Source: Sipunculus nudus
Taxonomy: Eukaryota > Annelida > Sipuncula > Golfingiida > Sipunculidae
Length of the DNA stretch: 64,000 nucleotides
Direction: 5' to 3'
Assembly (NCBI GenBank): GCA_026874595.1
Contig: CM049306.1
Location: 74,833,642 to 74,897,641 of the forward strand
Shown here: positions 35,301 through 42,130 of the stretch, one piece after another
How the letters are laid out: each line of letters opens with the position of its first letter
Numbering within the stretch: the first letter of the stretch is position 1
The notes under the pieces: model-generated
What the model was told of the DNA's origin: nothing
Seen by the model: only the letters and a program-made list of their open reading frames with translations
The model's database searches: none
Program-made: the position numbers and the translations under genes

Positions 35301-37803
35301 TTTCCTGATTTTTTACAAAGTCCATTATGTTAGGGCCCATAACTTAAAGAATTTATACTTTACAGACTTAATTTCTTGCATGTATTTAGGAACTATATAG
35401 AGGAATATTTATGGTAAATATGAGGAAAAACAGATGAGTGGTTTTGATATTAGGCAGTCCTGAAGTGTGAAAATAGGATTTAAAAAAAATTGAGGTTTTT
35501 CCTTAATTTCTCAAAGGAACGAAGTCGCAAAGACCCAGTTTTCGGCTTGGTAGGAGATCTTGGGGACATCTAACATTTATGCTGAATTTTGGATTCCTAG
35601 GTCTTACACTTTCAAAACGTGCCACATCTACGGACGGACGGACGGACGGACAGACGACGGACAATGGACCACGACTATAGCTCAGATGACTTATAGTCAG
35701 CTGAGCTAATAATGATATTTCATTTTGTCATCATGTACTTTCACCTGTTTCAGCAAAACAACCCTATTCATCAATATGTTGTCCCTTTTGTTTATTGAAA
35801 ATTTATAATAAAAGGTAAAAAAATATTTGACCTCCCGTCTGATTCAAGGAAAACCCAACCCTGAGAACCCAACTTGTTTTAGCTTTAACCATAAGTGACA
35901 GTCGTTGTTTTAGGCTGATTCTGTGCATCTGACAAGATTTCTGAGAAATGGTTTTATGAATTTTCATGAAATGTGACAATAAGGTAGGCTTATGGAAATA
36001 TCAAAGTGATTAAATTTTGGTGCAAGTCTGCATACAAAATAACCAAGGTTTTTTTAAGCATTCTACCACTTTTGATGTCTAAATAAAGTTTTAATGCATG
36101 AATTAAACAATTTTTTATGCCACATTCACATCTAAAACTTCTTTTTTTAATTAATTATCTATGTGCTTAATTATCTAAATTTATTACTTCATTCCATTAC
36201 AGCAGGTGTGTTTTTTTTATGATGATTTGGATTAAATACCAGCAACACTAATTTGTGATTAAGTAATTAATAATTCTTCTTCAAGTTATTAATAAGCTAT
36301 AAACGTTGTATTAATCTTTTTTTTTTAATAAACCTTCCAACAGGTCTCAATATAAATATTATATTATTCATTTGGTAATGGTGTAAATGGTGATTGATAA
36401 CATTAAAGAGTTCAAAATGTGCAGTCAAAAAGTCAAATCAGTAACTGCTTTTTCCTCAGATTTCCATGTTGACATCTGTAAGTTTTTAATTATTCATAAG
36501 GCATGATCTAAACAACAGGTAATTTGCACACTTTTAAGGTGATCATGCCACATTCACATTTCTTTGTTTCATTTTATACACATCAATTTCTTAGATCAGA
36601 CTTGGAAATCTAACCAGAATAAAAAGCAAGAACAGTGCAATAACATGCCGGTCTGGCCACACCAATGTAACTGAGCTGATTGGCAGCTACACAAACTAGT
36701 GCACAGACTTACAGAGTGGGCTCCAGGGAGACAGTGGTCATAGTTAATATCAGGTGGTCTGTGATGGTTTTCTGCAGCAACTCCTTCTTCCTCTTCTTCC
36801 TCATCATCACTCGCTGCTTCTAAATCCTCCCGCTGTTCGTGTGGGTCAATATCTGAGTCAGAATCTACATATACGGCAAAATATATCATATTATTATCAT
36901 ATTCACTGCTCGGTGTCTTCCATCATTTTTCTGATCATGTGTTGATGGGTATCAGGTATCAACTTTCAGCAGCTAACACAAACATGCATCAAATATATAA
37001 ATATACAATAAAACATCAAGTAAACCGTGATTTAAAAATTTCAAATCACCATTGACACAGAAAATGGACAGGATGACATTAAACTTTATAAAATACTGTA
37101 AGATCTTAAAAAACTGGCATTAATTATTCATGAAATCTTTCATACCTGCAAAAGAATTATGAAAATCAACAGCAATGCAGTGTTCCCAGCATTGCATGAT
37201 AACAAATTTCTTGATTTTTCCAGGAGAAATTGTTCGAATTCCAGTGTTATTCTCTATCTTGTGATACTCATTCAGTCTTCACAGAATAATTCATTGATAA
37301 CATTTAAAATTTTGTATGTTAATTTTATAACAATTTTATATGATCATTGTGTCGGTGTGTGTGTGTGTGTGTGGGGGGGGGGGGGGTTCATGGCTGACAA
37401 CTGCTCTTGGCAATAGTAGCTTAATTGCTATGTAACAACCCAGGGAAGCCACCTTGCCAACACACCCTCTGTCCTGGTGAACTATGGCATGCTTTGTACT
37501 GACCCTGCCCTGCCTGGGGTGCAAATCATGAGATGGTTCTGGAAGCACTTCAGTACAGCCTCAGGTGCTAAATTGCAGTATTGCACTATTGGGATTAAGA
37601 CTGACCCAGACGTACAACCAAATCAGACCATGCATGTACGCTTGACTCTATTGTTCAAGCAAAAATTTCACTCCAGACGGAAGGAACATTATACAGTCTG
37701 TCACCCGGAGTGACAGCTTACCTGTGTTATCACTGTCATCACCGTTCCCGCCTTGATTTCCACCGAAATTATACCCGACAAGTGGCAGGAGATCCTCCGC
37801 CAT
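3233..37803 (-). CDS. CRBN: Cereblon, CRL4 E3 ligase substrate receptor (nine coding exons)
   Basis: Substrate receptor that joins DDB1-CUL4 and recruits proteins for ubiquitination, including those ending in cyclised Asn/Gln degrons. Segments: 37722-37803, 36713-36864, 12182-12384, 11599-11763, 9913-10111, 8779-8847, 8168-8368, 4717-4910, 3233-3413. All junctions are GT-AG and phases agree, giving 1446 nt or 481 residues (human 442). Order: acidic N-terminus (1-78), LON domain and DDB1-binding helices (about 79-357), C-terminal CULT domain (358-481). Zinc ligands C363-x2-C366 and C430-x2-C433 are visible, as is the tri-Trp cage W419, W425, W439. Against human, H353 is Gly, H378 is Asn and V388 is Ile. 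Exon 5 has a Gly/Pro/Gln-rich loop insertion. Intron 2 is 24.3 kb and full of transposons. The product is confident; the 5' UTR and poly(A) site are not defined. Confidence 0.96.
3850..4350 (-). repeat. Dispersed repeat (second copy near 44.35-44.81 kb)
   Basis: Most of CRBN intron 8. It matches 44350-44810 in inverted orientation. Shared landmarks are the CCAATCCCAACCAAGGTATGC stretch, a run about an AACTTTCC-like stretch after a TTTTTGT(T)TC stretch, the AAGATGTCTCCACATG motif and an AGGCAG-rich end. Non-coding; class unknown. Confidence 0.6.
4717..4910 (-). CDS. CRBN: CRBN coding exon 8 (CULT domain, first half)
   Basis: Carries the first zinc pair C363-x2-C366, then [17 protein letters not shown] and STENSWFPG. 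The human-equivalent N351 and H357 are kept, while H353 and H378 are replaced by Gly and Asn. Donor GTAAGC, phase 2. Confidence 0.97.
4911..5213. other. CRBN intron 7, unique part
   Basis: AT-rich intron DNA between exon 8 and a 1.9-kb repeat. I see nothing else in it. Confidence 0.5.
5214..7036 (-). repeat. 1.9-kb dispersed repeat, copy 1 (oldest)
   Basis: One of four copies (others 33831-35707, 42483-44346, 51229-53125). On the minus strand it starts TTAGCT near a run of GTCC/GTCT tetranucleotides, has an internal poly(C) tract, and ends near GGTCCCTTGTT. Both ends contain a short inverted GCTCAGCTGA-like motif. It encodes no protein. This copy is the most diverged and holds an (AT)n run at 5626-5682. 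Superfamily not identified. Confidence 0.75.
5626..5682. repeat. (AT)n microsatellite
   Basis: About 28 uninterrupted AT units inside the 1.9-kb repeat copy. Confidence 0.95.
7037..7820. other. CRBN intron 7, unique part
   Basis: AT-rich intron DNA. Short open frames here lack conserved domains. Nothing else seen. Confidence 0.45.
7821..8005. mobile_element. Short MITE with ACAGTGAAACCTTG / AAGGTTTCATT ends
   Basis: About 185 bp with inverted ends (CAGTGAAACCTTGCCTAACG at the left, GGTGGTC...AAGGTTTCA at the right) and no coding capacity. It looks like a Tc1/mariner-type MITE. The class is inferred from the ends only. Confidence 0.55.
8168..8368 (-). CDS. CRBN: CRBN coding exon 7 (DDB1-binding helices)
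   Basis: Encodes residues 291-357, with [17 protein letters not shown] and [13 protein letters not shown] almost as in human. This is the helical end of the LON region next to the DDB1-binding bundle. Phase 0 at both ends. Confidence 0.96.
8402..8434. repeat. (TC)n microsatellite
   Basis: About 16 CT units in CRBN intron 6, just upstream (in gene sense) of exon 7. Confidence 0.95.
8779..8847 (-). CDS. CRBN: CRBN coding exon 6
   Basis: Short exon encoding [22 protein letters not shown], matching human FHCANLTSWPRWLYSLYDA. The acceptor is a tandem CAGCAG, so the exon may start at 8847 (with an extra Gln) or 8844. Donor GTAAGT. Confidence 0.9.
9285..9570 (+). repeat. Dispersed repeat, GTGTTTGTTCACAACATAAC family, partial copy
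   Basis: In CRBN intron 5. It shares the order of landmarks with 14975-16745 and 54255-54735: GTTCACAACATAACTCA, then a CAGTCACTTATGCAC-like stretch, then AATATGGGCCAAATAAG. No protein. Class unknown. Confidence 0.6.
9913..10111 (-). CDS. CRBN: CRBN coding exon 5 (LON, lineage-specific loop)
   Basis: Begins [12 protein letters not shown], matching the human KVQILPEC strand. It then has a Gly/Pro/Asn/Gln-rich loop ([15 protein letters not shown]) not found in human, and ends FGQKYPKRQ, matching YQKRK. Donor GTTGGT, phase 0. Confidence 0.9.
10300..11260 (+). repeat. Degenerate tandem repeat, period about 140 bp
   Basis: Fills most of CRBN intron 4. Motifs such as GGTGCCACAAGTCTTGAA, CACAATTTCAG and CTTGAGATATGAGC recur every 120-150 bp with heavy divergence. 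The short open frames inside are incidental. Confidence 0.6.
11599..11763 (-). CDS. CRBN: CRBN coding exon 4 (LON domain)
   Basis: Contains [12 protein letters not shown] and [12 protein letters not shown], matching the human GTTAEIYAYREE and KAIGRQRFKVLE stretches. Acceptor TTTCAG, donor GTATGT. Entry and exit phases agree with exons 3 and 5. Confidence 0.95.
11764..12181. other. CRBN intron 3
   Basis: AT-rich, 418 bp; includes a GTTTGTTTGTTAGTTTG run. Nothing else seen. Confidence 0.5.
12182..12384 (-). CDS. CRBN: CRBN coding exon 3 (LON domain start)
   Basis: Opens with [18 protein letters not shown], nearly the human sequence, and continues with the [10 protein letters not shown] core of the LON fold. 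Acceptor TTACAG, donor GTACTT, ends in phase 2. Confidence 0.95.
12385..13074. other. CRBN intron 2, first unique part
   Basis: AT-rich intron DNA with no recognisable repeat or exon. Confidence 0.45.
13075..13915 (+). repeat. Degenerate tandem repeat, period about 145-175 bp
   Basis: Five related units start near 13106, 13253, 13427, 13570 and 13715. Each has GTGACCTCTGACCTCATTA-like sequence, then ATGGATTTTG, then GAAAATCCAT. A single related unit lies at 55655-55845. Confidence 0.65.
13916..14974. other. CRBN intron 2, unique part
   Basis: AT-rich DNA with a poly(C) run at about 14656-14669. No conserved protein seen in the short open frames. Confidence 0.45.
15108..16474 (+). mobile_element. 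Non-autonomous element carrying a 145-bp tandem array
   Basis: Inserted into the repeat at 14975-16745. A TTAA flanks both sides (15104-15107 and 16475-16478). The left end has GAGGGCCCCGCG and the right end AAGCGGGGCCCTAATAA. Between them are eight tandem units. No protein is encoded. The architecture resembles the Helitron-like elements with central satellite arrays known from bivalves, but the TTAA flank would also fit a piggyBac-type insertion. Class unresolved. Confidence 0.55.
15360..16420 (+). repeat. 145-bp tandem array, eight units
   Basis: The GAGCCC-like landmark recurs at about 15371, 15456, 15601, 15746, 15891, 16036, 16181 and 16326. All spacings after the first (85 bp) are 145 bp. 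The unit contains AGGTACCAATCATCCCTGTG and GAAAGAAAATCAG. Confidence 0.9.
17035..19380 (+). repeat. 33-bp minisatellite, roughly 70 units
   Basis: Unit close to GACAAGGTGAGTCAAGAG followed by TCACAGCCCTCTGAG. Variants carry GGAGACAAG, TTGAGTCA, TGAGACA or AAAGGTGAG, plus indels. Read on the plus strand it gives an 11-residue Ser/Gln/Glu repeat, but the frame is broken many times and no start, splice structure or domain supports a gene. It lies in CRBN intron 2, antisense to the gene. Most units contain TGAGTCA, the AP-1 heptamer. Confidence 0.95.
19469..19474. repeat. hAT target-site duplication, left
   Basis: TAATAC directly before the left CAGGGTTC end. The same six bases follow the right end at 31192-31197. 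Confidence 0.85.
19475..19590. repeat. hAT left terminal and sub-terminal repeats
   Basis: CAGGGTTC terminus followed by GAGGGTTTTCGAGGGTATC and further TTTTCGAGGG copies, probable transposase-binding sites. Confidence 0.7.
20438..20580. repeat. 35-bp tandem repeat, four units, overlapping the transposase stop codon
   Basis: Unit AAGCAAAATGATATGCATTA plus ATTCTTCAGACTCTT. The rightmost unit overlaps the last codons of the transposase, and the others duplicate that end into the 3' flank. Confidence 0.9.
20562..22636 (-). CDS. hAT transposase exon 2 (catalytic core and dimerisation)
   Basis: The acceptor TTTTTCAG precedes GTTTAACATCAG. A single open frame runs to TAA at 20564-20562. It contains all the catalytic-core motifs. 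Confidence 0.9.
20562..23754 (-). CDS. hAT-family transposase (two exons, apparently intact)
   Basis: Cut-and-paste transposase acting on the TIRs of the surrounding element. Exon 1 is 23439-23754 and exon 2 is 20562-22636; the join is GT-AG and in phase, giving 796 residues. Exon 1 has a BED-like zinc finger (C42-x2-C45, H63, H69). Exon 2 holds the RNase H-like core: D202 in LLFDES, D266 in SMDGPNVN, a CGLHIIHG motif (296-302) typical of the hAT insertion domain, and E644 in [12 protein letters not shown] at the C-terminal dimerisation region. A Lys/Glu-rich coiled coil follows. No stop interrupts it, so the protein looks young. Which Asp/Glu are catalytic is assigned by motif only. Confidence 0.9.
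23439..23754 (-). CDS. hAT transposase exon 1 (BED-like zinc finger)
   Basis: Starts at the ATG at 23754; 105 residues plus one base, ending ...PTGSTG before the donor GTAAGC. The zinc finger residues are CQPC and H-x5-H. Confidence 0.85.
23755..25101. other. hAT 5' flank of the transposase
   Basis: Upstream of the transposase ATG, inside the hAT element and left of the LTR insertion. Probable promoter and leader DNA. A GC-richer, CpG-containing patch at 24850-25000 stands out. No other protein recognised. Confidence 0.5.
25102..25106. repeat. LTR element target-site duplication, left
   Basis: TATCA, repeated at 31044-31048 on the other side of the element. Confidence 0.85.
25107..26232 (-). 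repeat. LTR, 3' copy of the Gmr1-like element
   Basis: 1126 bp, TG...CA ended, bounded outside by TATCA and inside by a purine-rich tract. It contains TATATA near a GGGGTCTTATATAG run. Confidence 0.8.
26233..26250 (-). other. Polypurine tract of the LTR element
   Basis: On the minus strand TTTAGGGGGGAGTGA lies directly before the 3' LTR start, in the usual position for plus-strand priming. Confidence 0.7.
26380..28310 (-). mobile_element. LTR element part: integrase tail, reverse transcriptase, RNase H
   Basis: Approximate extent. It starts with the end of integrase, including a GPY/F-like module ([12 protein letters not shown]). Next comes the RT with the YIDDVLVH active-site box, then RNase H with the usual Asp-rich motifs. 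Part of a fossil copy. Confidence 0.85.
28330..29130 (-). mobile_element. LTR element part: integrase
   Basis: Approximate extent. It has an HHCC zinc-binding head (H...H, CRSCHVC) and the catalytic-core landmarks MDLVGPI, TDMGSQF and NGMVERFNG. It precedes the RT, contrary to the usual Ty3/gypsy order. Confidence 0.87.
29160..30660 (-). mobile_element. LTR element part: gag and protease
   Basis: Approximate extent. A gag capsid-like region, then a zinc knuckle [15 protein letters not shown], then a retropepsin-like segment with DTGCS. Confidence 0.82.
30656..31043 (-). repeat. LTR, 5' copy of the Gmr1-like element
   Basis: About 388 bp, nearly identical to the corresponding part of the 3' copy. 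Outer end at the TATCA duplication (31044-31048). Confidence 0.82.
31049..31191. repeat. hAT right terminal and sub-terminal repeats
   Basis: Several GAGGGTTTTCGAGGG motifs, ending GCGAACCCTG, followed by the TAATAC duplication at 31192-31197. Confidence 0.75.
31435..32695. mobile_element. Non-autonomous hAT-like element, 1.26 kb
   Basis: Ends CAGGGTTGGCAGTTTTATCC and, at the right, TAAAACCCAACCCTG. CATAAAC lies at 31428-31434 and again at 32699-32705, an imperfect target duplication. Both ends are packed with TTTATCC and GGATTAAAC motifs. It encodes no protein. It differs from the 11.7-kb hAT beyond the first bases. Confidence 0.7.
32706..33260 (+). repeat. Degenerate AAGTCC-rich sequence
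   Basis: Many loose copies of AAGTCC/GAGTCTAAGTCC, also seen at 31290-31420. It may be old diverged minisatellite related to 17-19 kb. An (AT)n run lies at about 32990-33006. Confidence 0.45.
33261..33727. other. CRBN intron 2, unique part
   Basis: Nothing recognised. Short open frames have no domain. Confidence 0.4.
33728..35888 (+). mobile_element. GGCCAAAAAA-ended MITE split by the 1.9-kb repeat
   Basis: The left part, 33728-33830, and right part, about 35708-35888, match the left and right halves of the intact MITEs at 61706-61999 and 45577-45863. The 1.9-kb repeat copy 2 sits between them, so it inserted later. Confidence 0.6.
33831..35707 (-). repeat. 1.9-kb dispersed repeat, copy 2
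   Basis: Minus-strand copy, from AGCTCAGCTGACTATAAG at the right to GGTCCCTTGTTTTA at the left. It is close to copies 3 and 4 and in inverted orientation to them. ACGG tetranucleotides lie near 35630 and a poly(G) at about 34836. Confidence 0.85.
35889..36712. other. CRBN intron 2, last part
   Basis: Very AT-rich, with TTAATTAA-type runs. Nothing coding seen. Confidence 0.45.
36713..36864 (-). CDS. CRBN: CRBN coding exon 2 (acidic region)
   Basis: Encodes residues 28-78: Asp/Glu-rich, then [11 protein letters not shown], which matches the human segment just before the YLGADMEE motif. The acceptor follows a pyrimidine-rich run and the donor is GTAAGT. It ends in phase 0, matching exon 3, which lies 24.3 kb away. 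Confidence 0.92.
36865..37721. other. CRBN intron 1
   Basis: 857 bp. Contains (GT)n followed by a poly(G) run at 37353-37387. Otherwise unremarkable. Confidence 0.6.
37722..37803 (-). CDS. CRBN: CRBN coding exon 1
   Basis: Starts at the ATG at 37803-37801, with first residues [13 protein letters not shown], and ends in an Asn/Asp/Gly-rich stretch before the donor GTAAGC. It ends in phase 1, so the split Asp codon is completed by exon 2. The ATG sits in a YY1-like CAATATGGCGG context. No other upstream in-frame start is supported. Confidence 0.85.
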
Positions 37804-37807
37804 ATTG
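37797..37807 (-). promoter_or_regulatory. YY1/TISU-like element at the CRBN start codon
   Basis: CAATATGGCGG on the minus strand overlaps the ATG. It is close to the SAASATGGCGGC element that sets start choice on short leaders and binds YY1. Two positions differ. Confidence 0.4.
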
Positions 37808-38150
37808 CTTGTTTACCGCAAAGAATTGTGGGAAATTGTATAAACCCTTCACCTGTGAAAGGCCAAGACATTTGACAGCTTTGGATCTGCATTTGACCTC
37901 CTATCAAATGTGTGTAATTGCATGGCTAGAGTGTTGAATAAATGAATTGAACAAATCCTGATATAAAAATTCGTCTGAAATTGACTAATCGTTTGAGCAG
38001 AGGTGATTGAAAAGACAGAGACCCTTAGTGTTTTTCACTAGTGCCAGATGGCGCCACCTTCCGGACTTAGACGCTCTTTCACTTTGCCAAACTGAGGAGA
38101 GCCGCGTACCGATCCGGAAGCGATAGGAAATGAAAAGTTCCATTTAAACA
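37804..38150 (-). promoter_or_regulatory. CRBN promoter and 5' UTR region
   Basis: Directly upstream of the CRBN ATG and GC-richer than its surroundings. It holds CCGGAAG at 38114-38120 and CTTCCGG at 38058-38064 (ETS-like), and a CTCF-like CAGATGGCGC at 38045-38054. No TATA box is evident. The transcription start cannot be fixed from sequence. Confidence 0.5.
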
Positions 38151-38750
38151 TCGGCGCACTTCCCAAAACGCCAGCTTTGGGATTTTTTTTGGCCTAAGAC
38201 AACCGCTCATGCATGGGCCATTACGATTGGTGGAAAGGCGCCCGACCTGGCCCATTCAGGCACCAGAGAATAAGTGAAGGGCCAAAGGGGAGCCTATTTT
38301 TCCAAAGAGGGATAGCGTATTAATGGGTCAGTCAACTTATGGATTAGAGGGGTGGTAGATAGGTCTGATATCTTACATATACACACCTGCGTATTCAGTT
38401 TCATCAAAGAAATTACAGACTGGAGTATCAACTGTCAGAAGCCTCTAGTGTCAGTCGTGCGCTAATTGCAATTAAGACCTGAAAAGCCCATTAACTCTAT
38501 TGTGCGCCTACGGCCAGTTAGCAACTATTGTGCGGCGGTACGGCCTTTGGAAAAGCGAGTCTGCTAGATGTTACTTCCGCGGTCCTCTGTAGCTCGCTGA
38601 AGCGGAGAGCGATATATCCATTAACTGAACGGTTTGTCACTGGAATAACATTGACCGGAACTATGAATGCGCAAATGCTATGTTTTGTTAAAAATTATGC
38701 GTTACAAATATATCTAGAAAGGTCTCGTGTTGAGGAATCTCTGGATCGAT
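38151..38750. other. CRBN-DNAJB9 intergenic, proximal part
   Basis: Moderately GC-rich DNA with scattered CpGs. A short open frame at 38528-38794 has no recognisable domain. Nothing further supported. Confidence 0.4.
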
Positions 38751-38751
38751 T

Positions 38752-39125
38752 TTGGGATAGATACGGGCACTCTGTCAAAACTTCTAATTCATGACGGACG
38801 ACTGGTAAAAGTAAACCTTACTTTCCCTGAATAAATTCGGAATTATAAAAATTTACATCAGTTCCCACACTTCTGACATATATCAATAATTAGCCTTTAT
38901 TAGGGCCTATAGTATTCCGTCGATAACTAAATAATATTTTGGGATAGATACGGACACTCTGCCTCAACTTCTGTCATGATTCATGACGGACGACTGGTAA
39001 AAGTAAACCTTACTTTCCCTGAATTAATTCGGAATTATAAAAATTTACATCAGTTCCCACACTTCTGACATATATTGATAATTAGCCTTGTATTATAGTA
39101 TTCCGTCGATAACTAAATATTTTTA
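38752..39125 (+). repeat. Tandem duplication, two units of about 186 bp
   Basis: TTTTGGGATAGATACGG begins both units (about 38752 and 38938), and both end TATTCCGTCGATAACTAAAT. The units are over 90% identical by eye. Confidence 0.9.
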
Positions 39126-41200
39126 CGTTTATGAACGGATGACTTTCATTTTTATGGATAACAGTGAGTCATCGCCCGCCATGTCACTGATGGCGTTGTT
39201 CTCGTATTATTGCCCATGTTTACCGCAGCCGGGAATTGACCTATCCATGAACTCTATGCGCCCTTAATCGCATATTCATTCAATGAATAAACATAAGCAT
39301 GGGACTAAGGAGCAACCAATAAGGTGACCTTAAACATTGTAAAGCGTCAATCATCTGACAAAAATAAAATTTTGCATACTTTGACAGAGCTCTGTTAAAC
39401 AGAACACGTGTAGTCTGTAAATACTATCTATACCCATGTCGGCATGTTTTCCGGGATATTTTATTATACGACAGTATAAAAAGTTTCTAGGCTATAGGTT
39501 TCGGGAGCCATTCCTACGACTACCGAGTGAATAATAATGTCTTACCTGGCATGCACATAATTCGTATGGGACAAATAATCCAATATATATTGCAACACAG
39601 TTCATATATGACTGCGATAAAGTAAACAATGGTCAGGTGATACCAGTTGATCGCCCTTTGTGACGTCATTATTATGTTATGATGAGCTCTCGCTACCATG
39701 GGCATGGAAGTCCATATGTGTAGGAGCGTTCTGGGGGCTCATTATAATAATACTTTGAAAGGGCGGTGCATTTTGGCTGTGGTGGATAGGTCAATTATAA
39801 GAGATATTCCGAAGTCACGCCGAAGGGGGGGGGGAGGGGGGGGGGGGTTCTCTCGCGCTGTATCAATTAGCGCCGGGCTTATCAGCGGCATCTCTGTGTG
39901 CCTTTGAGCAGCGAGTTTTATGACCCCCGTCAGCAACATTCGACACAGCCAGACTCGAACTTGATACTCCAGTCTGTAATCTCCTTGGTTTCATTCATGC
40001 GATTTTATGGCGGGAACTTCTTCGGGTACACTAAGCACTTTCAGTGCTCAAAAATGCGTTGTTATAAGCAGATCGATACTCAATGACGATCAATTAAGTT
40101 TTGAGATCATATGTTCTTTCTGGGTTTTACACAACTATCGCGCCCTATTCAAAACCCGGTGCATGACCAATCGGGATTTTATTTTGATTGGCTGTTATTG
40201 ATAAAGGACAGACTCATTTCGGGGCGAATTTTATTTCACACGGTTACTTAAAATGGCCAAAAGTGAACGTGAAATTGTTTAAATTTATTTCATATCTTAA
40301 ATTACAAAAAACGCAAGACAAATTTAAAAACTATAGGCCTTAGTCAGAATACGGCCACCGCAAGTACCGCTAGCATAAAAAAAATTCAACACAATGGGGT
40401 TTCAGTGATCAGATGAGAGAGATTTTGGAACCGTAAAAGTCGTCCGCAATCCAAGAGTTTTACATTAAAAAAATATTGTGAGAGCAGGTATTCAAGCTGT
40501 CACCACTGGCCGACAATGTCTACATTGTTATAATTATATACGACAGCCATTCTCGTGGATAAAAAGCAAGTGGATTAAAGCGCAAGTTCAATCTCCATTA
40601 TCAGACTATATTTATCATTTATTTCTGACAAGAAATTTTAGCTTGATGTCAAACAATAAAATATTAAGTAGGTGGATGGTCATCAGCTGACATCGTATAT
40701 CATATGCATAACGATTATAAAACACTGACCCAGCTTTCTCATTATCTCTATATTTAAATCATTTGATGGGAAACATTGAAAACAAATATTTTCCTATAAA
40801 TCGTGCACTTTTTCTCTTGGTTTTCTGTTGTTAATTTTATAAAATTTAACCGTTATCATATGTGCAAGATCAAATTACCCCCGCAACTGAAAGCTCTTTT
40901 TTTTTTTTTTGCATGTTCATTATTTGGTCAGTTATAAGTCTGCTAAGTTTCATAATGATAGCTACAGACATAAATTTAGTAACAGACGGCGGAAGCTGCG
41001 TGCGCTATCACTTAAGTTCACAGACAGAACTAAAAGGAGGCCGACATGCAAAATTATTCGACGGTCTTAATTAATTAACAAATTAATTAATTAAGAAATA
41101 AACGAAATGAAAGAAAAGAATTTAAAGAATAAATAAATTAAATGATTTCCTTTTATCGATGTCGATATTTAAAAATGGTATATAAATGATATAATTACTA
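39126..41200. other. CRBN-DNAJB9 intergenic, middle part
   Basis: No exon recognised. A perfect CRE palindrome TGACGTCA lies at 39661-39668 and a poly(G) tract at about 39826-39847. AT-rich towards the right. Confidence 0.4.
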
Positions 41201-41206
41201 ATAAGT

Positions 41207-41505
41207 GTGAATGTCAACTCGTTCTCACGACAAGTGACATTGGAGATGCTTGAATGTAAGTCGCAGCTACTGCCATCTGCAGGAGCAGAAGAAGAGAACA
41301 ACAGGGAAACTATCGTGTTTTGCTCACATGATATCGTGCAGCCAATCAAATACCTCCCCGTCGTTAAGCTGGTACTTCCGGTTGTAGCCGTCAGCCTGAC
41401 TTTCTCGAACTGTCATTTGATCACAGACGTCTTTAAAAGAAGGAAGCGAATCTTCGTTAGGTGACCATAACTCGTTCAACGGATAAAAGTACAAACACAG
41501 AAAAG
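41207..41505 (+). promoter_or_regulatory. Candidate DNAJB9 promoter and non-coding first exon
   Basis: DNAJB9's first coding exon starts right after a 3' splice site, so a non-coding exon must lie upstream. This stretch is GC-richer than its flanks. It has a CCAAT-N9-CCCCG at 41342-41360, one base from the ERSE consensus CCAAT-N9-CCACG that controls ER-stress genes. It ends with a good donor GAAAAG/GTAAAC (GT at 41506). The link to DNAJB9 is inference. Confidence 0.3.
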
Positions 41506-42029
41506 GTAAACTCTTGATTATGGTTCACACGGAGTGACATGTCTTAAACTGTGAGTAATCATGTTAAATCAGATCAAGTTGATAAGAAATGACAGACCAT
41601 CATATGTGCTCAGTCTTACTTCAACTTCAAGTAATGAAAGATGGGTCGAAACTGTATTAAATTAATTTGATATAGCTGTAGTTTTAAAAGCGACGGACAA
41701 GACAAAATTTAAAAACAGACACTACTGTTAATGTGTATGCATATTGTTCTCCACCCACCTGGGTTTGTTTTAATGTCGCATCAAAAGTACTCATATCAGA
41801 CATTACCAGTGCCAATCTGCCAATAGGCAATACCAGACAACTGAAGGGTGAAGTTATTTAATATAATTATAAATGCCATTTTTGTTTGTTAATGTTAATT
41901 GTTATAATAATAAAAAATTTTTTGAGACACTATAGAACATGGGCTTCACTTCTATTGAGGAAAATATAAATAAAGTCTCCTCTCTTTCCCTATTTTAACT
42001 CCTACTTTTCCCTGTAGATGTCCCTACAC

Positions 42030-42130
42030 TCAACTCCTCTAACATAATCAACTACTAAGCTCAGAAGTCGCCTGAATAGGGAATCGAACCTACAACCTCT
42101 AGACTAGGAGCCATACACGCTGCTAAGTGA
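42030..42130 (-). repeat. tRNA-like sequence, probable SINE head
   Basis: On the minus strand TTAGCAGCGTG resembles a pol III A box and GGTTCGATTCC is a perfect B box, about 30 bases later. The cloverleaf is imperfect, so a tRNA-derived SINE is likelier than a working tRNA gene. Confidence 0.45.

Noticed and set aside
38528-38794. 88-codon open frame in the CRBN-DNAJB9 gap
   Set aside because: GC-richer DNA favours open frames; no conserved motif or splice context.
41207-41464. 85-codon open frame near 41.3 kb
   Set aside because: No recognisable domain; better explained as promoter or 5' UTR DNA.
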